From contig JAUIBW010000019.1 in NCBI GenBank assembly GCA_030427585.1, forward strand, positions 1 to 64,000: DNA of 64,000 nucleotides, in the 5' to 3' direction. The translations under genes and the position numbers were made by a program. The notes beneath the pieces were generated by a model. That model was not told the DNA's origin, made no database searches, and saw only the letters and a program-made list of their open reading frames with translations. Positions 60,643-64,000 of this stretch are shown in pieces. The DNA is from Bacteroidia bacterium (GTDB taxonomy: Bacteria > Bacteroidota > Bacteroidia > Flavobacteriales > Flavobacteriaceae). Position 1 is the first letter of the stretch, and each line of letters starts with the position of its first letter.

Positions 60643-62412
60643 ATGATAGTAATCGACAATATATTAGAAAAAATTGTTTCAAAGAAAATAGAGAAGAAAG
60701 AAGCTTTAAAATTCTTTGAAGAATTACCCGAAAAAGAGAAAAGTTATTTGGTTTCTAAACTAAAAACGCATTTATCAAATAGGGCTGGCTCAGTAGAGAA
60801 TAATTTTTCCAATAAAAAAGATAGAACACTTAAAGCAGTAACAGAACTTCAGTTAAATGAAGAACATAAGGGATTCATTGATCAAATGGCCCAGAAACTG
60901 GAAAAAAATGCGCCAAAATCCAAAGAAAATGCATCTAAGTGTCAGACATATTTTGTAGATCAAAGAAGAACCGGAGGGTTGAAAAAAGCGTTGAAACGTT
61001 TACAATTTCATTTAACATATAGTAAGGGTGAAGGAGCATACCTTTATGATATTGATGGTAATAAATACATTGATATAGCAAGTGATAATGGAGTTAATCT
61101 ATTTGGTCACCAACCAGACTTTATAAAAGAAGCGATCTCAAAACGGTTAGATAAAGGCTATCCTTTGGTAGGGTATACAGAAGAGCTTTCTCTGGCAACC
61201 CAACTTTTTAGTGAACTTACAGGTCACGAAAGGGTTCTTTTTACACAATCTGGTACAGAGGCAGTTATGTGGGCAGTAAGGATTGCTCGTGCAGCTACTC
61301 AAAAGAAAAAAATAGTAATTTTTGAAGGAGCGTATCATGGATTATCTGATACAGTACTCGCAGCCAAAGATCAGTTTGGTAATAGCATTGCAATGGGGTT
61401 GGGAATGATTCAGGAATTTGCCGATGAGCTTATTGTTCTGGATTATGGAAATATGGACCATCTGGATATTATAGAAGGGAGAGCACACGAAATTGCTGGA
61501 ATCCTGGTAGAACCTGTACAATCCAGAAATCCAAGTAATCAGCCTGTTGAATTCCTAAAGGAGGTACGCAAATTAACTCTTGAAAAAAATATCCTGTTGA
61601 TAATAGATGAAATGATCACTGGATTTAGGGCTTCCTGTAGCGGAGTACAAGGTCTTTGGAAGATTAAAGGAGACCTTGCTACCTATGGAAAAGTTCCTGC
61701 AGGGGGAATGCCTTCCGGGATGATTGCAGGACTTACCAAATACATGAATTATGTAGACGGGGGAACATTTGACTATGATGATAATTCGATGCCCAGTGTT
61801 AAAAAAGCACTTATGGCAGGAACACATACTAGAAACCCAATTAAACTAGCTGCAACACTAGCAATACTTTCCGAAATTAAAAAAAGGAGTTCAACTTCAG
61901 AAAACAATACTGATAAAGCAAGTCCTGATTTCTTACATGAGTTAAATGAAAAGACCAGGCTCATGTGCGAAGAACTGAATTCTTTTTTTAGAGTTAAAAA
62001 TGTGCCATTGATAATCGAGTATTTCAGTTCATTATTCAGATTCAAATTTCTGGATGATCCCAATGGGGTGGTAAAAGAGTTAGTTTTTGTTTTGATGAGA
62101 ATAAATGGAGTTGAAACCAGCCCTTCTGGCAACTGCTTTTTGACATTAGCGCACTCTGATAAGGATATTAAATCTATTATAAGAGTTGTAAAGAAAAGCA
62201 TTGATATGCTATTGAAACAGAACTTCTTTTATATACCTGATAGTATTGAAGAAGATGAAATTAAAGAAGATATCCAGTCGACAATATCTACCATTCCTGA
62301 TATGAGAAACGATCCTGAGCAAGGAACCAAAAAAAATGATCAAATGGAAAAATTAAGAAAATTAATTATATCCGATTTGAATAATTTTCAAGAAAAAGGA
62401 GTAACAATATGA
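60643..62412 (+). CDS. Class III PLP aminotransferase (GSAM-like) with N-terminal docking-like segment, PKS tailoring
   Basis: LLIIDEMITGFRA, YGKVPAGGMPSG (PLP Lys); N-terminus ILEKIVSKKIEKKEALKFFEEL resembles trans-AT PKS linker/docking segments. Confidence 0.85.
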   Translation: MIVIDNILEKIVSKKIEKKEALKFFEELPEKEKSYLVSKLKTHLSNRAGSVENNFSNKKDRTLKAVTELQLNEEHKGFIDQMAQKLEKNAPKSKENASKCQTYFVDQRRTGGLKKALKRLQFHLTYSKGEGAYLYDIDGNKYIDIASDNGVNLFGHQPDFIKEAISKRLDKGYPLVGYTEELSLATQLFSELTGHERVLFTQSGTEAVMWAVRIARAATQKKKIVIFEGAYHGLSDTVLAAKDQFGNSIAMGLGMIQEFADELIVLDYGNMDHLDIIEGRAHEIAGILVEPVQSRNPSNQPVEFLKEVRKLTLEKNILLIIDEMITGFRASCSGVQGLWKIKGDLATYGKVPAGGMPSGMIAGLTKYMNYVDGGTFDYDDNSMPSVKKALMAGTHTRNPIKLAATLAILSEIKKRSSTSENNTDKASPDFLHELNEKTRLMCEELNSFFRVKNVPLIIEYFSSLFRFKFLDDPNGVVKELVFVLMRINGVETSPSGNCFLTLAHSDKDIKSIIRVVKKSIDMLLKQNFFYIPDSIEEDEIKEDIQSTISTIPDMRNDPEQGTKKNDQMEKLRKLIISDLNNFQEKGVTI

Positions 62413-64000
62413 CAGTAGCAATAACTCAAAATGTTTTACAAGAGATCATAACGATCTTTGAAACCACATTACGACTCCCCGCAGGGAAATTGGATCCTGA
62501 TGCTAATTTCGAGGATTTTGGTATAGATTCCATTATTTCTATGGAATTGATCAATAAAATATCCCGTAAGTTTAATATTACCCTATCCCCTTCAAAATTC
62601 GTAAATGTAAACACAACTCAAGAACTTGCTGATTTACTGGAAGAGGAGATAATCAGTGTTAAAACAGATAACATAGATAATGTGACTGAGATAAATGATT
62701 CGCCAGAAATACGGATGAATTCAGAGATCAAAAGTCAGGTAACCGAAAAAAATATCAACTCAAATTCTACGAGAGATCGAATATCTCGAGGTAGAAAATC
62801 TGTTAAAGAATCTTATCATAAATTATTACATTTTATACATCAAAAATATAAGATAGATCTGTTACACCGCTCGTTTAGATCGATTGATGAAATAGTTGAT
62901 TTTTTGTTATCTCACCATAGTGATGATTTGATGCAGTATTACAATACTTTTGATCAAAGTAATGAGAACGACTTCAATGAAAAACAAAAACAGAGACCTA
63001 GTGCAAATGTGACAGATAAACCATCATCCCAAAACTGCGATATAGCTATTGTTGGTCTTAGTTGCAATTTTCCCGATGCACCTAATATTCGGACATTTTG
63101 GAAAAACCTAGTTGATGGTAAAAATAGCATCAACGAAATTTCGAAATCAAGATGGAATTGGGAAGATTATTATGAAGAATCAGTATCCAAAGGCAAGACT
63201 GTTTCCAAATGGGGAGCAATGATCAATGATATTGATTGTTTTGATCCGAAATTTTTTGACCTTGATCCAGAAGAAGCAGCACTGATGGACCCCCAGGAGA
63301 GGTTGCTGATACAAGAGGTCTATAAAGCATTTCAGGATGCAGGTATAGCACCTAAAAAATTAGCCGGGTCTGATACAGCTATATATGTTGCTTATGAGTA
63401 TTCAGAATATGAAAATTATCTAAGAAAGAACATAGATAAAATACCGGTAGGTAAATATGGACCTGTTTTCAGCTCCTCAAGCCCTACATATTATCTAGCA
63501 AACAGACTTTCGTTTTTGTTTGATTTTTATGGACCTAGTGAATCTATAAATGTTAACTGTGCAGGATCTGCAGTAGCAATCAATAGAGCCTATTACTCAC
63601 TACTAAATAATGAATGTAGTACTGCAGTTGTAGGTGGTGTATCTTTAAATTTATTTGCAGAGGATTACATCTCATTATCACAATATGGTATGTTATCACC
63701 TACAGGAACATGTGGAGTTTTTGATGATGAAGCTAACGGATTTACCAGGGGAGAAGGGGTAGCAGCCGTTGTTCTAAAAAGATTGGATGATGCCAAAAAA
63801 GATAATGACAGAATTTATGGTGTTATCAAAACCAGTCATCAGAATAATAGAGGTAATGCCAGGTTTTTATCAGAAGTAAAACACGAATCTATTACCAATG
63901 TTATAACGAGGTGCTATCAAAAGGCTTCAATAGCCCCAGAATCAATACACTATATCGAAGTTGATGGATATGCAACAAAATGGGGAGACTCTTTTGAATA
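62409..64000 (+). CDS. trans-AT PKS, 5' part (ACP - KS...), continues beyond window; absent from supplied ORF track
   Basis: ATG overlaps upstream TGA (ATGA). Manual translation MTVAITQNVLQEIITIFETTLRLPAGKLDPDANFEDFGIDSIISMEL..DIAIVGLSCNFPDAPNIRTFWKNLVDG..NVNCAGSAVAI..VDGYATKWGDSFE, no stop to 64000. Confidence 0.92.
   Translation, partial: MTVAITQNVLQEIITIFETTLRLPAGKLDPDANFEDFGIDSIISMELINKISRKFNITLSPSKFVNVNTTQELADLLEEEIISVKTDNIDNVTEINDSPEIRMNSEIKSQVTEKNINSNSTRDRISRGRKSVKESYHKLLHFIHQKYKIDLLHRSFRSIDEIVDFLLSHHSDDLMQYYNTFDQSNENDFNEKQKQRPSANVTDKPSSQNCDIAIVGLSCNFPDAPNIRTFWKNLVDGKNSINEISKSRWNWEDYYEESVSKGKTVSKWGAMINDIDCFDPKFFDLDPEEAALMDPQERLLIQEVYKAFQDAGIAPKKLAGSDTAIYVAYEYSEYENYLRKNIDKIPVGKYGPVFSSSSPTYYLANRLSFLFDFYGPSESINVNCAGSAVAINRAYYSLLNNECSTAVVGGVSLNLFAEDYISLSQYGMLSPTGTCGVFDDEANGFTRGEGVAAVVLKRLDDAKKDNDRIYGVIKTSHQNNRGNARFLSEVKHESITNVITRCYQKASIAPESIHYIEVDGYATKWGDSFE

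Noticed and set aside
51313-61338. Minus-strand and alternate-frame ORFs within the PKS and aminotransferase genes
   Set aside because: All lie within strongly supported coding sequence and lack domain signals; expected by chance in a long AT-rich ORF.

Overview
AT-rich Bacteroidota (Flavobacteriaceae-like, possibly Aquimarina; inference from gene content and TAnnTTTG promoters) chromosomal window. Roughly 1-31 kb is conserved core: a histidine kinase/small GTPase operon, fbp, lysC, an OlsF-like acyltransferase, a small ars-type operon, mgtE, ksgA, serS, ribF, pth, rplY, prs and tRNA-Leu. From about 31.3 to 48 kb is an accessory stretch: a truncated tRNA-Leu copy, an alkylation-repair operon (ada / 2OG oxygenase / Ada-type Zn domain / alkB), a TonB receptor, and many decayed fragments (MFS, epimerase, integrase, AraC, DJ-1/PfpI, PD40). 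From about 48.5 kb to the end is the most interesting part: a UpxY/NusG-paralog antiterminator preceded by three ~205-bp tandem leader repeats (two end in near-identical 10-codon mini-ORFs and each carries the same hairpin), followed by a trans-AT PKS operon. Its first enzyme (3516 aa) has the order ACP - DUF2156/GNAT-like - PLP tryptophanase/tyrosine-phenol-lyase-like domain - KS - DH - KR - ACP - KS - DH(variant). Then come a free-standing class III aminotransferase and a second PKS (ACP-KS..., open at the window edge, missing from the ORF track) whose KS has Asp in place of the first catalytic His. The ACP-DUF-PLP-lyase order resembles the leinamycin-type DUF-SH (C-S lyase) arrangement and is the best candidate for an undescribed system here. 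All calls are from reading the sequence; no searches were run.
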